DNA from: Frigoriglobus tundricola
GTDB taxonomy: Bacteria; Planctomycetota; Planctomycetia; Gemmatales; Gemmataceae
NCBI RefSeq assembly: GCF_013128195.2
Contig: NZ_CP053452.2
Span: forward strand, 248,001-312,000
DNA length: 64,000 bases
Direction of reading: 5' to 3'
Part shown: piece by piece, positions 63,301 through 64,000 of the stretch
How positions within the stretch are numbered: the stretch's first letter is position 1
Layout: each line of letters begins with the position of its first letter
Notes under the pieces: model-generated
Told to the model about the DNA's origin: nothing
Databases searched by the model: none
The model's input: only the letters and a program-made list of their open reading frames with translations
Translations under genes and position numbers: made by a program

Positions 63301-64000
63301 GGTGGTGTCTTCTTAGCCTTGCACGAGTTACCGGAGGTATGGTAAGGGATTCCGCTTCTCGGTTGGCATTTGCTCCCACGGATTGAGATCCGTCATGGAC
63401 GACCTGAGCCGCTTCTGTTGCCTCAATGCCCATTGTCCCGACCATGGGAAACGGAACCACGGGAACCTGACCGTGCCGGCCCGTTATGGGCCGAACAAGA
63501 CGCGGGTGCTCCGGTGCCGGACCTGCAAGGCCCGGTTCTCCGAGCGCAAGGGCACCCCACTGTTCGACGCCCGACTGCCGGCCGCGCGGGTGACCGCGGT
63601 TCTGGCTCACGTGGCCGAAGGGATCGGGACCCGCAAGACCGCACGGCTCACCGGGGTTCATACCAATACGGTGACCCGGTACATCCGACGGGCCGGCCAA
63701 CATGCCCGCGCGTTGCACGACGAGCTCGTGGCTTTTTCCCCCGACGACCCGCGAAGTGCAGTTCGATGAGAAGTGGGATTTCGTGGGCCGTAAGGAGAAG
63801 AACTGCGGCCCCGACGAGACCCGGCGCGGGGACTGCTGGGACCACGTGGCCCTCGATCCCGAGAGCCGATTGGTCGTGAGCCTGTTGGTCGGTAAGCGGA
63901 CCGAGGACGCGACCCACGCCCTGGTCCGTGACTTCCACCGGCGCACCGGGGGCCGAGTGATGCGGCTCATGACGTCCGACGAGTACCCGGTGTACGCCTC
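63301..64000 (+). mobile_element. IS1-family-like insertion sequence, copy 2, cut by window edge
   Basis: It matches copy 1 from its left end (GGTGGTGTCTTCTTAGCC) onward and is near-identical for the 700 bases seen. It lacks five bases (one of two GAGGT units) at about 63337 compared with copy 1. The flanking 8 bases before it are CGTTATCA. It sits upstream of the DUF4139 gene, in the opposite orientation. Confidence 0.9.
63395..64000 (+). CDS. IS1-like transposase, copy 2, partial
   Basis: The first frame (63395-63769) and the following second frame (from about 63740, open to the window edge) repeat copy 1 with the same +1-type switch in GCTTTTTCCCCCG at about 63731. The catalytic part beyond EYPVYAS lies outside the window. 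Confidence 0.85.

Noticed and set aside
63212-63970. N-terminal extension of the DUF4139 gene
   Set aside because: The in-frame extension enters the IS1-like element on its opposite strand; the signal peptide and AGGAGG site at 63211 mark the true start.

Overview
The window reads as a chromosomal stretch of a Gemmata-type planctomycete. The evidence is high GC with strong GC3 coding and a set of families typical of that group: a DUF1549/DUF1553 plus DUF1501 secreted pair, small TIGR03067-like proteins, DUF4058, HYExAFE, a PEP-CTERM protein, extracytoplasmic WD40 proteins, many TAT or Sec signal peptides, and a DabA (DUF2309) system. The assignment is inferred from gene content; no rRNA or tRNA gene was recognised.

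Layout. 1-5488 (minus): an operon of MoxR ATPase, DUF58 protein, two small TIGR03067-like proteins and a BatA/VWA membrane protein cut by the window edge. 5773-13034 (minus): galE, an ABC ATPase, a four-helix-bundle (S23/IVP) gene between inverted repeats, a 798-aa membrane protein, a MazG-like protein, an intradiol dioxygenase-like protein and a LolA-like secreted protein. 13214-18182 (plus): DUF4058, then the DUF1549/1553-DUF1501-WD40 group. 18309-31219: a REC/HATPase regulator, DUF5009 membrane protein, WD40 protein, pdxA, HDOD, DUF2807, a YchF paralogue, a SUI1 protein, an HtrA protease, a Gly-rich RRM protein and a secreted metallo-beta-lactamase-fold protein. 31415-32466 is an intact-ended IS1595-type element. 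32513-44428: TIM-barrel protein, HYExAFE, hisS, M50 protease, Nudix, glgC, EF-P-like, GNAT, a poly-Arg acidic protein, argA-type N-acetylglutamate synthase and trxB. 44955-50876 (minus): a three-gene DAB-type inorganic carbon uptake operon. 51198-55810: an OprB-type porin gene split by two different insertion sequences at one target site. 56181-63211: a purple-acid-phosphatase-like protein, a PEP-CTERM protein, a GT2-NodB fusion and a DUF4139 protein. A second copy of one of the porin insertion sequences starts at 63301 and runs off the end.

Three themes stand out. (1) Insertion activity: three IS families (IS1595-, ISKra4- and IS1-like), all with clear ends and direct duplications, and all with the transposase split by the same kind of frame change at a homopolymer run. 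(2) Several families of intergenic inverted repeats, most of which sit within about 12 nt of the stop codon of a minus-strand gene; one lies inside the N-terminal coding region of a TIGR03067-like protein, and one was the target of the IS1595 element. (3) A DAB operon with two different antiporter-like membrane subunits in what looks like a heterotroph.

Most metabolic genes (galE, glgC, pdxA, hisS, argA, trxB) are single, ordinary copies without obvious pathway clustering, as is usual in large planctomycete genomes.
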